NCBI RefSeq assembly: GCF_016612535.1
Contig: NZ_JAENXS010000001.1
Span: 1,823,501-1,887,500, forward strand
DNA: 64,000 nt
Direction: 5' to 3'
DNA from: Bradyrhizobium diazoefficiens
GTDB lineage: Bacteria > Pseudomonadota > Alphaproteobacteria > Rhizobiales > Xanthobacteraceae
The position numbers were made by a program, and so were the translations under genes. A model generated the notes under the pieces. That model saw nothing but the letters and a program-made list of their open reading frames with translations. It had not been told where the DNA came from and searched no databases. Shown piece after piece: positions 40,870 through 48,780 of the stretch. Positions within the stretch are counted from its first letter, which is position 1, and each line of letters begins with the position of its first letter.

Positions 40870-41910
40870 ATGATGCGCACATTTCGAGGCGGCCTGCTGA
40901 TCGGGCTCGCGGTCGCCGTGCTGGTCGCCGCCTTGGCCATCACTTACGAGTTCTACGACACCCGCACGCTGAAGCGCACGGTTCGCCGCGGCGAAGTGCT
41001 GTGCGGCGTCAACAAGGGCCTGCCGGGCTTCTCGATCCCCGACGACAAGGGCAACTGGACCGGCTTCGACGTCGATTTCTGCCGCGCAGTGGCCTCCGCC
41101 ATCTTCGACGATCCGGGCAAGGCCAAATTCATTCCACTCGACGCCAGCGAGCGCTTCAAGGAATTGCAGAGCCGCAAGGTCGACATCCTCTCGCGCAATT
41201 CGACCTGGAGCATGTCGCGTGAGCTCGACTACGATCTCTACTTCCCTGCCGTCGCCTATTACGACGGCGAAGGTTTCATGGTGCCGCGCTCCCGCAACAA
41301 GGAGACTTCGCTGGATCTTGCTGACAGCAAGGTCTGCGTGCAGGCCGGCACCACTACGCTGCTCAACCTCGCCGACTACTTCCGCGCCAACAACATGAAG
41401 TATGAGTTGGTGAAGTTCGACAAGCTGGACGACGTGGTGAAGGCTTACGACGCCGGCAAGTGCGACACGCTGACCGCCGACGTCTCGCAGCTCTATGCAC
41501 TGCGGCTGAACATGTCGAAGCCCGGCGACCACATGATCCTGCCCGACGTGATCTCCAAGGAGCCGCTCGCCCCCGTGGTGCGCCAGCGCGACGACGACTG
41601 GATGATGATCGTGAAGTGGACGCTTTACGCGATGATCAACGCCGAAGAGCTCGGCGTCACCTCGGAGAACATCGACGAAGCCCTGAAGTCGAAGAAGCCG
41701 GAAGTGATGCGGCTGGTCGGCACCGAGGGCAATTACGGCGAGCAGCTCGGCCTGACCAAGGACTGGGTCGTCCGCATCATCCGCCACGTCGGCAATTACG
41801 GCGAGGTGTACGAGCGCAATATCGGCGAGAAGTCCAAGCTGAAGATCCCGCGCGGCATGAACCAGCTGTGGAACGCCGGTGGCGTGCAATACGCGCCGCC
41901 GATGCGGTAA
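40870..41910 (+). CDS. AapJ-like amino-acid ABC transporter substrate-binding protein
   Basis: Periplasmic or membrane-anchored binding protein of 346 aa. One N-terminal hydrophobic helix (GLLIGLAVAVLVAALAITY) precedes VRRGEVLCGVNKGLPGFSIPDDKGNWTGFDVDFCRAVA, closely matching the general L-amino-acid receptors AapJ/BztA. The ligand-binding region RNSTWSMSRE is intact. No permease (AapQ/M) or ATPase gene follows; a family C repeat and convergent acyl-CoA dehydrogenase do. It is probably a paralogous receptor that uses a transporter encoded elsewhere. Confidence 0.87.
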   Translation: MMRTFRGGLLIGLAVAVLVAALAITYEFYDTRTLKRTVRRGEVLCGVNKGLPGFSIPDDKGNWTGFDVDFCRAVASAIFDDPGKAKFIPLDASERFKELQSRKVDILSRNSTWSMSRELDYDLYFPAVAYYDGEGFMVPRSRNKETSLDLADSKVCVQAGTTTLLNLADYFRANNMKYELVKFDKLDDVVKAYDAGKCDTLTADVSQLYALRLNMSKPGDHMILPDVISKEPLAPVVRQRDDDWMMIVKWTLYAMINAEELGVTSENIDEALKSKKPEVMRLVGTEGNYGEQLGLTKDWVVRIIRHVGNYGEVYERNIGEKSKLKIPRGMNQLWNAGGVQYAPPMR

Positions 41911-41933
41911 CGGCGGCTCCCCGGCGAGACCTC

Positions 41934-42046
41934 GTAGGGTGGGTTAGCGAAGCGTAACCCACCATGTTTCCGCGTTCGCCGAACAAAGTTGGTGGGTTAC
42001 GCCCTCCAGATGCGCTTCGCGCTTCTGCAGGGCTAACCCACCCTAC
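41934..42046. repeat. GTAGGGTGGGTTAG inverted-end repeat, copy 2 (family C)
   Basis: Starts GTAGGGTGGGTTAGCGAAGC and ends GGCTAACCCACCCTAC, with internal CGTAACCCACCA and TTGGTGGGTTACGCC. It lies between convergent genes and ends ten bases before the acyl-CoA dehydrogenase stop. Confidence 0.9.
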
Positions 42047-42055
42047 AAGAGCGGC

Positions 42056-43195
42056 TCAATATCCCCGCGCCCGCGCCAGCTGCTCGGTGTGGTAATTGGC
42101 ATCCCCGAACAATTCCTCGCACACCCGCGCGCGCTTCATGAAGAAGCCGATGTCGAACTGGTCGGTCATGCCCATGCCGCCATGCATCTGCACGCCTTCC
42201 TGCACCGCGCGGGTGGCGGTGGTGCCGGCGCGGGCCTTGGCGACGGCGACGACTGAGGCAGCCTTGGCGATATCAACGTCAAGCGCCTGGAGCGCCTTCA
42301 TCGTCGCGGCACGGGTGATCTCAATGTCGACATAGAGTTCGGCGGCGCGGTGCTGCAGCGCCTGGAATTCGCCGATCAGCTTGCCGAACTGTTTTCTGTT
42401 CTTGAGATACTCGACGGTGCGGTTAAAGACTTCGTCGCTCAATCCCACCATTTCGGCGGCGACGGCGCCGCGACCGATATCGAGCACGCCCTCGAGCAAA
42501 GCCGCGCCCTGGTCCACTTCGCCGAGCACGCTGTCGGCATTGACCTCGACATTGGCCAACTCGATCCGCGCCGCATTGTGCGCGTCGACCATGATGGTGC
42601 GCTCGATCGCGACGCCTTTGGCCTTGGGGTTGACCAGGAACAGCGTCAGCCCCTCGCGCTCGCCGGTGGAGCCGGCGGTGCGCGCGGCGACGATGAAGAG
42701 GTCGGCGACGTGACCGTCGACGACCAGTGCCTTGGCACCGGAGAGCTTGAAACCGTTGCCGGCGCGCACGGCCTGGAGATTGGTCTGGAGCGGACGATGT
42801 TTTGCGCCCTCGTCGATCGCAAGCGTCGCGAGCAGCGAGCCGCTGGAAATCTTCGGCAGATATTCCGCCTTCTGCGCGGCGTTGCCGCCGCGGTTCAGGG
42901 CCGACGCCGCGACCACGCTGGTGGCGAGGAACGGCGACGGCATCAAGGTGCGGCCGATCTCCTCCATGACGATTCCGGCTTCCATGAAGCCGAGGCCGCT
43001 GCCGCCGAATTCTTCCGGCACCAGGAGGCCGGCAAAGCCCATCTCGGCAAAAGAGTGCCACAGCTCCTTGGAGAAGCCGGTGGGATCCTTGGTGTCGCGC
43101 AAGCCGCGCAGGTGCGACACCGGCGCCTTGTCGCTGATCAGCCCGCGCGCGCTGTCGCGGAGCAATGATTGTTCTTCGGTGAGGACGAGGGCCAT
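42056..43195 (-). CDS. acyl-CoA dehydrogenase, small-subunit type (PimD-like)
   Basis: FAD enzyme of 379 aa of the acyl-CoA dehydrogenase fold. An N-terminal helical domain (LTEEQSLLRDSARGLI), GFAGLLVPEEFGGSGLGF and the C-terminal QMHGGMGMTDQFDIGFFMKRAR are typical. The middle beta domain is divergent (ATLAIDEGAK in place of the usual TEPxxGSD), a feature of the smaller partner in heteromeric pairs such as PimC/PimD. A larger acyl-CoA dehydrogenase lies just upstream on the same strand, so the two likely form a heteromer. The substrate (dicarboxylic or aromatic-derived acyl-CoA) is not resolved. Confidence 0.87.
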   Translation of the reverse strand: MALVLTEEQSLLRDSARGLISDKAPVSHLRGLRDTKDPTGFSKELWHSFAEMGFAGLLVPEEFGGSGLGFMEAGIVMEEIGRTLMPSPFLATSVVAASALNRGGNAAQKAEYLPKISSGSLLATLAIDEGAKHRPLQTNLQAVRAGNGFKLSGAKALVVDGHVADLFIVAARTAGSTGEREGLTLFLVNPKAKGVAIERTIMVDAHNAARIELANVEVNADSVLGEVDQGAALLEGVLDIGRGAVAAEMVGLSDEVFNRTVEYLKNRKQFGKLIGEFQALQHRAAELYVDIEITRAATMKALQALDVDIAKAASVVAVAKARAGTTATRAVQEGVQMHGGMGMTDQFDIGFFMKRARVCEELFGDANYHTEQLARARGY

Positions 43196-43230
43196 GGTTG
43201 GTGTTTCCGATTCGAGAATCTATTTGTCTT

Positions 43231-43352
43231 TGTCATCCCCATTGTGCAATTGCACAATGGGGATGGCCCGAAGGGCCAGGCCCGGAATCCATTGGGCCAC
43301 AAACTTGCAGTGAAATGGAATCCGGGCTCGCGCTCCGCGCGCCCGGAATGAC
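43231..43352. repeat. palindromic repeat cluster with TGCAATTGCA core (family A relative)
   Basis: Between the two dehydrogenase genes lies CCCCATTGTGCAA/TTGCACAATGGGG (43237-43262, perfect), then GGCCC-GAA-GGGCC and paired GGGCCC-GGAAT/ATTCCGGGC arms to 43350. It resembles the TGCGCAATTGCGCA elements at 56501 and 56626. It may attenuate expression between the two genes. Confidence 0.75.
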
Positions 43353-43369
43353 GTGTGGTTAGAGCAGCC

Positions 43370-44584
43370 TCACGCCCCCGGCAGATCGAGGATGCGCTTG
43401 GCGACGATGCCGAGCATCACCTCGCTGGTGCCGCCTTCGATCGAGTTGGCCTTGGTGCGCAGCCATGCGCGCGGACGAGCGCCTTGCCTGGAGCGCTCGC
43501 TCTCCCATTCGAGCGCATCGACGCCGCCCGCCGACATCAGGATCTCGTAGCGGCGCTTGTTGAGCTCGGTGCCGTAATATTTCATCGCCGACGAGAACGC
43601 CGGATGCGCCTGCCCTGCCTTGGCGAGATCGACCGCGCGCTCGGCGCAGGCCGCAAGCGCTGCTTCATCGACGTCGAAGCTCGCAATCCGGCCACGTAGC
43701 ATCGAATCATCGAGCCGCCCCAGCGCATCGGCGCCGACGGAGTCAGCCGCGATCTGGCCGAGCGGACGGCCGACGCCGCGCTCGCCCATGCCGGAGATCA
43801 TCGCGCGCTCATGCTGGAGCAGATATTTTGCGACGTCCCAGCCACGATTGACAGTGCCGACCACATGCGATTTCGGCACGCGGACGCCGTCGAAGAAAGT
43901 CTCGCAGAACGGCGAGTAGCCGGAGATCAGCAGGATCGGCTTGGTCGTCACGCCCTTCGAGGTCATGTCGAACAGGATGAAGCTGATGCCGTCGTGCTTC
44001 TTCGCCGCGGAATCGGTGCGGACGAGACAGAAGATCCAGTCGGCGTAGTTGGCGTAGGACGTCCAGATCTTCGACCCCGTGATGACGAAATCGTCGCCGT
44101 CGCTTTCGGCGCGGGTCTGGAGCGAGGCGAGATCGGAGCCGGCGTTCGGCTCGGAATAGCCCTGGCACCAGCGGATCAGGCCCGCTGCAATCTTCGGCAG
44201 GTGCTCTTTTTTCTGCGCCTCGTTGCCGTATTTCAGCAGCGCCGGCCCGAGCATCCAGATGCCGAAGCTCGACAGCGGCGGGCGCGCGCCCATCCTGACC
44301 ATCTCGGAGCGCAGCACCTTGAGCTCGGCAGCGCTGAGACCACCGCCGCCATATTCCCTGGGCCAATCCGGCACGGTCCAGCCCTTGTCGCGCATGCGCT
44401 CGAACCAGATGCGCTGCGGCTCGGAGGAGAATTTGGCGTTGCGTCCGCCCCAGAACACGTCGGCATCCGACGTTGCAGGCTTGCGCATTTCCGGCGGGCA
44501 GTTGGCTTCCAGCCAGGCGCGGGTCTCGTTGCGGAATTGCTCGAGATCGGCGGTTTCAGATTCACTGGTTTTGGAATCAGTCAT
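43370..44584 (-). CDS. acyl-CoA dehydrogenase, large-subunit type (PimC-like)
   Basis: FAD-dependent acyl-CoA dehydrogenase of 404 aa with full family motifs: WCQGYSEPNAGSDLASLQTRA (FAD/substrate loop), FVITGSKIWTSYANYADW, and the C-terminal SIEGGTSEVMLGIVAKRIL. The WLEANCPPEMR N-terminal insertion is seen in large subunits of pimeloyl-CoA-type pairs. It precedes the small-type dehydrogenase by 174 bases, most of it repeat. It is divergent from the AhpD-like gene. Confidence 0.9.
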   Translation of the reverse strand: MTDSKTSESETADLEQFRNETRAWLEANCPPEMRKPATSDADVFWGGRNAKFSSEPQRIWFERMRDKGWTVPDWPREYGGGGLSAAELKVLRSEMVRMGARPPLSSFGIWMLGPALLKYGNEAQKKEHLPKIAAGLIRWCQGYSEPNAGSDLASLQTRAESDGDDFVITGSKIWTSYANYADWIFCLVRTDSAAKKHDGISFILFDMTSKGVTTKPILLISGYSPFCETFFDGVRVPKSHVVGTVNRGWDVAKYLLQHERAMISGMGERGVGRPLGQIAADSVGADALGRLDDSMLRGRIASFDVDEAALAACAERAVDLAKAGQAHPAFSSAMKYYGTELNKRRYEILMSAGGVDALEWESERSRQGARPRAWLRTKANSIEGGTSEVMLGIVAKRILDLPGA

Positions 44585-44721
44585 GGGTCGTTTCCATCAA
44601 TCACAATCGACTTGTTGGGTGCGACTCTGGGCCATTGCACCGTGGAATTCAACCACTTCCGAGCCGCGCTTCCGCTATAGTCGCCAGCACGGCGGTGCTT
44701 GAAAACAAAGAGGAAACGAGA

Positions 44722-45267
44722 ATGCGCCTGAAACTTCTTTCGCCTGGCGAAATGAGCGAGAGCCAGCGGCAGACCTATGACGAGTCGATTGCCGGCAAAC
44801 GCGGCAAGCCGCCGGCGCCGATGATGGCCTGGCTCAACAGCCCCGACATGGCCTGTCACGCCACGCGGCTCGGCGAGGTCCTGCGCTACGACACGATATT
44901 CCCGGCAAAGCTCTCGGAGATTGCGATCCTGGTGACGGCGCGACACTGGACGGCGCATTACGAATGGTATGCGCATAAACGCCTCGCACTTGCGGGCGGC
45001 ATGAAGGTGGAGATCATCGACGCGATCCGCGACCGCCGCACGCCTGACTTCGACGACCCCAAGGGCAAGATGATCTACGACCTCGCGAAGTCGCTGCACG
45101 AAGGCCACGGCGTCGAGAAGGGTCTCTATGACGAGGCGGTCAAGCTTCTCAGCGAACGCGGCGTCGTCGAGGTGATCGGCCTGTGCGGCTATTACACGAT
45201 GGTGTCGATGACGCTGAACACCTTTGAGTTCGAGCTGCCGGAGGGCGAGGTGCGGGAGCTGTCATAG
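44722..45267 (+). CDS. carboxymuconolactone decarboxylase/AhpD-fold protein
   Basis: 181-aa all-helical protein of the CMD family, shown by FPAKLSEIAILVTARHWTAHYEWYAHKRLALAGGM and the C-terminal VEVIGLCGYYTMVSMTLNTFE. The CxxC of peroxidase-type AhpD proteins is absent, as is usual for this decarboxylase/hydrolase-like branch with an E...H...H pattern. ATG 44722 is chosen for AAGAGG upstream; the longer frame to 44473 overlaps the divergent dehydrogenase start. It is co-directional with the VOC gene 71 bases downstream. Confidence 0.82.
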   Translation: MRLKLLSPGEMSESQRQTYDESIAGKRGKPPAPMMAWLNSPDMACHATRLGEVLRYDTIFPAKLSEIAILVTARHWTAHYEWYAHKRLALAGGMKVEIIDAIRDRRTPDFDDPKGKMIYDLAKSLHEGHGVEKGLYDEAVKLLSERGVVEVIGLCGYYTMVSMTLNTFEFELPEGEVRELS

Positions 45268-45338
45268 TTTCGGAAACGATGGGTTTCGGGACAGGGCCGT
45301 AGCGCAGTCCCGAAACGGGGCCTATCTGGAGTCCGTCA

Positions 45339-45845
45339 ATGGAGCAACACATGTCGCAAACCGCAGCCGTCGCCGCCGGCACAAGGATCGGCCACGTCCA
45401 CCTCAAGGTCGCCGATCTCGATCGTGCGCTCGGCTTCTATTGCGGCGTGCTCGGCTTCGAGCTGATGCAGCGCATGGGCTCGGGCGCAGCCTTCATCGCG
45501 GCCGGCGGCTATCATCACCACATCGGGCTCAACACCTGGGAAAGCAAGGGCGGCTCGCCGCCGCCGCCGGGCACGACCGGGCTGTTCCACACCGCGATCC
45601 TCTATCCGACGCGGCCGGCGCTCGCGGACGCACTGCATCGCGTGCTCTCGGCCGGTATTGCGCTGGACGGCGCCAGCGACCACGGCGTCAGCGAGGCGCT
45701 GTATCTGCGCGATCCCGACGAGAATGGCGTCGAGCTGTATTGGGACAAGCCGAGGGAGCAATGGCCGTTCGGACCCGATGGGAAGCTCGCGATGTTTACC
45801 AAGCGGCTGGATGTGGAGGGATTGCTGAGGCAGCGGGAGGCGTAG
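45339..45845 (+). CDS. VOC family (glyoxalase/extradiol-dioxygenase fold) protein
   Basis: 168-aa metal-binding protein with paired beta-alpha-beta modules. Likely ligands are the His of IGHVHLKV, the His of GLFHTAIL, and the Glu of NGVELYWD, in the positions used by CatE-like catechol dioxygenases and glyoxalase I relatives. The start is at 45339, with a second in-frame ATG at 45351. It follows the AhpD-like gene and is separated from the convergent MFS gene by a family C repeat. The substrate is unknown; an aromatic-catabolism role fits the dehydrogenase neighbours. Confidence 0.82.
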   Translation: MEQHMSQTAAVAAGTRIGHVHLKVADLDRALGFYCGVLGFELMQRMGSGAAFIAAGGYHHHIGLNTWESKGGSPPPPGTTGLFHTAILYPTRPALADALHRVLSAGIALDGASDHGVSEALYLRDPDENGVELYWDKPREQWPFGPDGKLAMFTKRLDVEGLLRQREA

Positions 45846-45846
45846 T

Positions 45847-45964
45847 TTCGTAGGGTGGGTTAGCCCTGCAGATGCACGAAGGGCATCTGCAGGGCGTAAC
45901 CCACCATGCATCAGGCGAATGCGGGACGAAGTTGGTGGGTTACGCTTCGCTAACCCACCCTACG
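45847..45964. repeat. GTAGGGTGGGTTAG inverted-end repeat, copy 3 (family C)
   Basis: Starts CGTAGGGTGGGTTAGCCCTGC just after the VOC stop and ends GCTAACCCACCCTACG, with internal GCGTAACCCACC and TTGGTGGGTTACGC. Its right end encodes the last residues (RRVG) and stop of the MFS protein at 45950. Confidence 0.9.
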
Positions 45965-47188
45965 AAACCTATTTCCCCGCACCATGATCAGCGCCGCAGC
46001 AATCACCTCCAGCGCGATGCAGAGATAGAACGGTAGCGAATATCCGCCGGACCAATCGCGCAAGGCGCCGACGATTCCGGGGCCGAATGCATACGTCACC
46101 TGGTTGATCGCGGTGTTCAGGCTGATCAGCACGCCGAACGAGGCGGAGTCGAACTCCTGCTGCACGATCAGTGACGGCAGCGTGATGAGGTTGCCGACCG
46201 AGAAGCCGAATACTGCGCAGGCTGCGATCAACACGTAGTCGTTGTGGATGTTGATCACGACGCACAACGCCGCCGCCTGGCTGAGGAACGACAGCGCCGA
46301 GGCGAGCCGCTGATTGAGGCGATCTATCACCATCGAGAACAGCACCCGGCCGATTACAGCCATCGCGGTCAGCACTGCAACTGCAACAGCGGCGCGCTCA
46401 CGGCCGATCACGGGATCGAGGAACGAGATCAGGTGCACGATGAAGCCCACTTGCGCGAACAGCACCAGCGCGAACGCAATCGTCACGGTGAGGAAGCCGA
46501 CATCGCGCAGCGCGCGCGAGCGGATCTCCGCCGATGACTGCGGCCTGGCTTTGGCCGCGCCATGCCAGGCATGAAGATCGGGCGGACGGCCGACGACCAG
46601 CAAAATCACCGGCAGCAGCAGCACCAGCATGGCGCCTGACGTGGCATACATCGCGCTCGCGAAGCCGACATGGCTGATCATCGTCACCAGCAGCGGCACG
46701 CCGACGATGCCGCCAAAGCTTGCGCCGTTCAGCGCCAGGCTGATCGCCATGCCGCGCTTGTGGTCGAACCACAGGCTGATGGTGTTGGTGATCATGGCGA
46801 GACTGGTGCCGGCCCAGCCGAAGGCGAGCACGGCATTGGCCAGATAAAGCTGCCAGGGCTCGCGCACCGCGCCGATCGCGACCGCGGCGGCCGCCATCGC
46901 CAGCGTGCCGGCGATCAGGCAGAGCCGTGGGCCATATTTCCGGACGGCCTCGCCGACGAAAACCACCAACAGCGCGCCGAACAGATAGAAAAACGTCGTG
47001 CCCGAGGAGATCAGCGAGGTCGGCCAGCCCCGCGCGCGCTGCAGCTCGGCGACGTAGACGCTCTGGCCGTAGAAGCCGAGCCCCCAGCCGAAGGTCGCGA
47101 GCAGGAAGCAGACCGCGACGATGCGCCAGCCTTCGTAGCGGAGGGAGGATTCGTCGATCAGGGTGGTGGGGCGGGGATTGTCGAGCAT
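45950..47188 (-). CDS. MFS transporter, monocarboxylate/oxalate-formate-like
   Basis: Inner-membrane transporter of 412 aa with about 12 helices. GWGLGFYGQSVYVAELQRARGWPTSLISSGTTFFYLFGA is the first-helix region of MCT-like bacterial MFS proteins. WFDHKRGMAISLALNGASFGG is the loop 4-5 motif of this group. The final residues are read from the family C repeat, so the original C-terminus has probably been replaced. The next MFS gene upstream is on the same strand 142 bases away. Substrate unknown; organic acid likely. Confidence 0.85.
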   Translation of the reverse strand: MLDNPRPTTLIDESSLRYEGWRIVAVCFLLATFGWGLGFYGQSVYVAELQRARGWPTSLISSGTTFFYLFGALLVVFVGEAVRKYGPRLCLIAGTLAMAAAAVAIGAVREPWQLYLANAVLAFGWAGTSLAMITNTISLWFDHKRGMAISLALNGASFGGIVGVPLLVTMISHVGFASAMYATSGAMLVLLLPVILLVVGRPPDLHAWHGAAKARPQSSAEIRSRALRDVGFLTVTIAFALVLFAQVGFIVHLISFLDPVIGRERAAVAVAVLTAMAVIGRVLFSMVIDRLNQRLASALSFLSQAAALCVVINIHNDYVLIAACAVFGFSVGNLITLPSLIVQQEFDSASFGVLISLNTAINQVTYAFGPGIVGALRDWSGGYSLPFYLCIALEVIAAALIMVRGNRFRRVG

Positions 47189-47330
47189 TTGCGCTTTTCC
47201 TGAGCTATCCCCCGCGAGCGCTTCGCCTCACGCTCGCCTGTCCATGACGAGCATCATGTAACAATCCACGTGCCGAAAATCACTTCGACCTGGATCGAAG
47301 TATCGCCGTTGCTGACAGTCTCCTGCCAAT

Positions 47331-48584
47331 TCAGATCGCGTCGGGGAACTCGCCCATGGCCGCGTCGAGCCGCGCCTTGCGGCGGCGGGCCCAGGACGCC
47401 AGCGAGAGCGCGACCAGGCCGATCGTAACAGGCGGGAACACCACCATGTTCACCGCGGACCAGCCGTAATTCGCAAGCAGCTGGCCGGAGGAGAACGAGC
47501 CGATCGCCATCATCCCGAACACCAGGAAGTCGTTGAAGGCCTGCACCTTGTTGCGCTCCTGCGGGCGGTGCGTCTCCAGCACCAGCGCGGAGGCGCCGAT
47601 GAAGGAGAAATTCCAGCCGGTGCCCAGCACGATCAGCGTGGCCCAGAAATGCATCGCGGTGACGCCGGAGAGACCGATGGTGGCGGCACCGGCCTCGAGC
47701 AGCAAACCGGCGGCAACGATTCGGGGGGCGCCGAAGCGGGCAATCAGCGCGCCGGTGAAGAAGCTCGGCCCGTACATGGCGACGATGTGCCATTGAATGC
47801 CGAAATTGGAATCGCTGAGACTGAGGCCGCACATCTTCATGGCGAGCGGCGCCGACGTCATCACCAGGTTCATCATGGGATAGGCGATGACGCCGCACAA
47901 TGCGGCCGCGATGAAGCGCGGCTGGGTCACGATGTCGAGCAGCGGTCGGCCGCCATGGAGATCCGCCGGCGCCGGCTTCGGCATGTCGACCCCGGCGACG
48001 ATGCCCATCGCGATCAGCGCGACGGCCGCCTGCACCAGGAAGCTGAAGGCGAACAGATAAGGCGACCAGACGTCCATGGTCCACTGCACGAGCTGCGGAC
48101 CGAGCACGCCGGCGAACACGCCGCCGGCCATCACCCAGGACACCGCTTTGGGCCGGTAGGCCGCGCTGGCGCCGTCGGCCGCCGCGAAACGATAGGATTG
48201 CGCCACGGAGCCGTAGAGGCCACCGAGGAAGGTCGCGAAACAAAACAGCGCGAACGAGCCGTGCAGGATCGCGAACGAGCCGGTCAGGCCAGTGAGCGTG
48301 CCGAGACCCGTGCCGACGATGAAGGCCGCGCGGCGGCCGAAGCGGCGCGAGATCGCGCCGGTCGGCAGCGTGCCGGCGGCGAGCCCGAGCACATACATCG
48401 AGATCGGCACCGTCGCGAACGACATGTCGGGCGCAAGTGTCGCGCCGACGATCGAGCCGGTGGCAAAGATCACCGCCGAATTGGCGCCGGTCAGCGCCTG
48501 CGCTGCGGCGAGGCGCACCACATTGCCATGCACGCGGGCATCGTCGGCGATCTCATTGGCTGAAGTCACGTCTAGCATCGGCAT
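47331..48584 (-). CDS. MFS transporter
   Basis: Inner-membrane protein of 417 aa with about 12 helices. LAAGTLPTGAISRRFGRRAAFIVGTGLG holds the MFS motif A (G-x-x-x-R-R-x-G-RR) after helix 2. AQSYRFAAADGASAAYRPKAVSWVMAGGVFAGVLGP is a characteristic helix 4-5 region, placing it near the YnfM/MdtG-like uncharacterised group. The start at 48584 is close to GGGCGG; ATG 48578 is an alternative. It is divergent from the S9 peptidase. No substrate evidence. Confidence 0.83.
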   Translation of the reverse strand: MPMLDVTSANEIADDARVHGNVVRLAAAQALTGANSAVIFATGSIVGATLAPDMSFATVPISMYVLGLAAGTLPTGAISRRFGRRAAFIVGTGLGTLTGLTGSFAILHGSFALFCFATFLGGLYGSVAQSYRFAAADGASAAYRPKAVSWVMAGGVFAGVLGPQLVQWTMDVWSPYLFAFSFLVQAAVALIAMGIVAGVDMPKPAPADLHGGRPLLDIVTQPRFIAAALCGVIAYPMMNLVMTSAPLAMKMCGLSLSDSNFGIQWHIVAMYGPSFFTGALIARFGAPRIVAAGLLLEAGAATIGLSGVTAMHFWATLIVLGTGWNFSFIGASALVLETHRPQERNKVQAFNDFLVFGMMAIGSFSSGQLLANYGWSAVNMVVFPPVTIGLVALSLASWARRRKARLDAAMGEFPDAI

Positions 48585-48780
48585 TTCCGCCCGCAGGGTC
48601 TTTTAAGTAAAAGCCTTGGTGATTTCCGGCACTATGGAGGGACGCGGGAGGGCGGGCAACCGGCGCAAACGGGCGCAGGCCATGCCTCTGACGCAATCGG
48701 GCCGATGATAGCGGGCCGCGCCCTTGACGGCTTGCGCTCGATCAAATCCTATCGCGCCGAGATCTTCCGGAGTTTCGTTC

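Noticed and set aside
41934-42046. Considered as an insertion sequence or CRISPR-like repeat
   Set aside because: Only about 113 bases, no transposase, no regular spacers; it is an interspersed palindromic repeat present in three copies.
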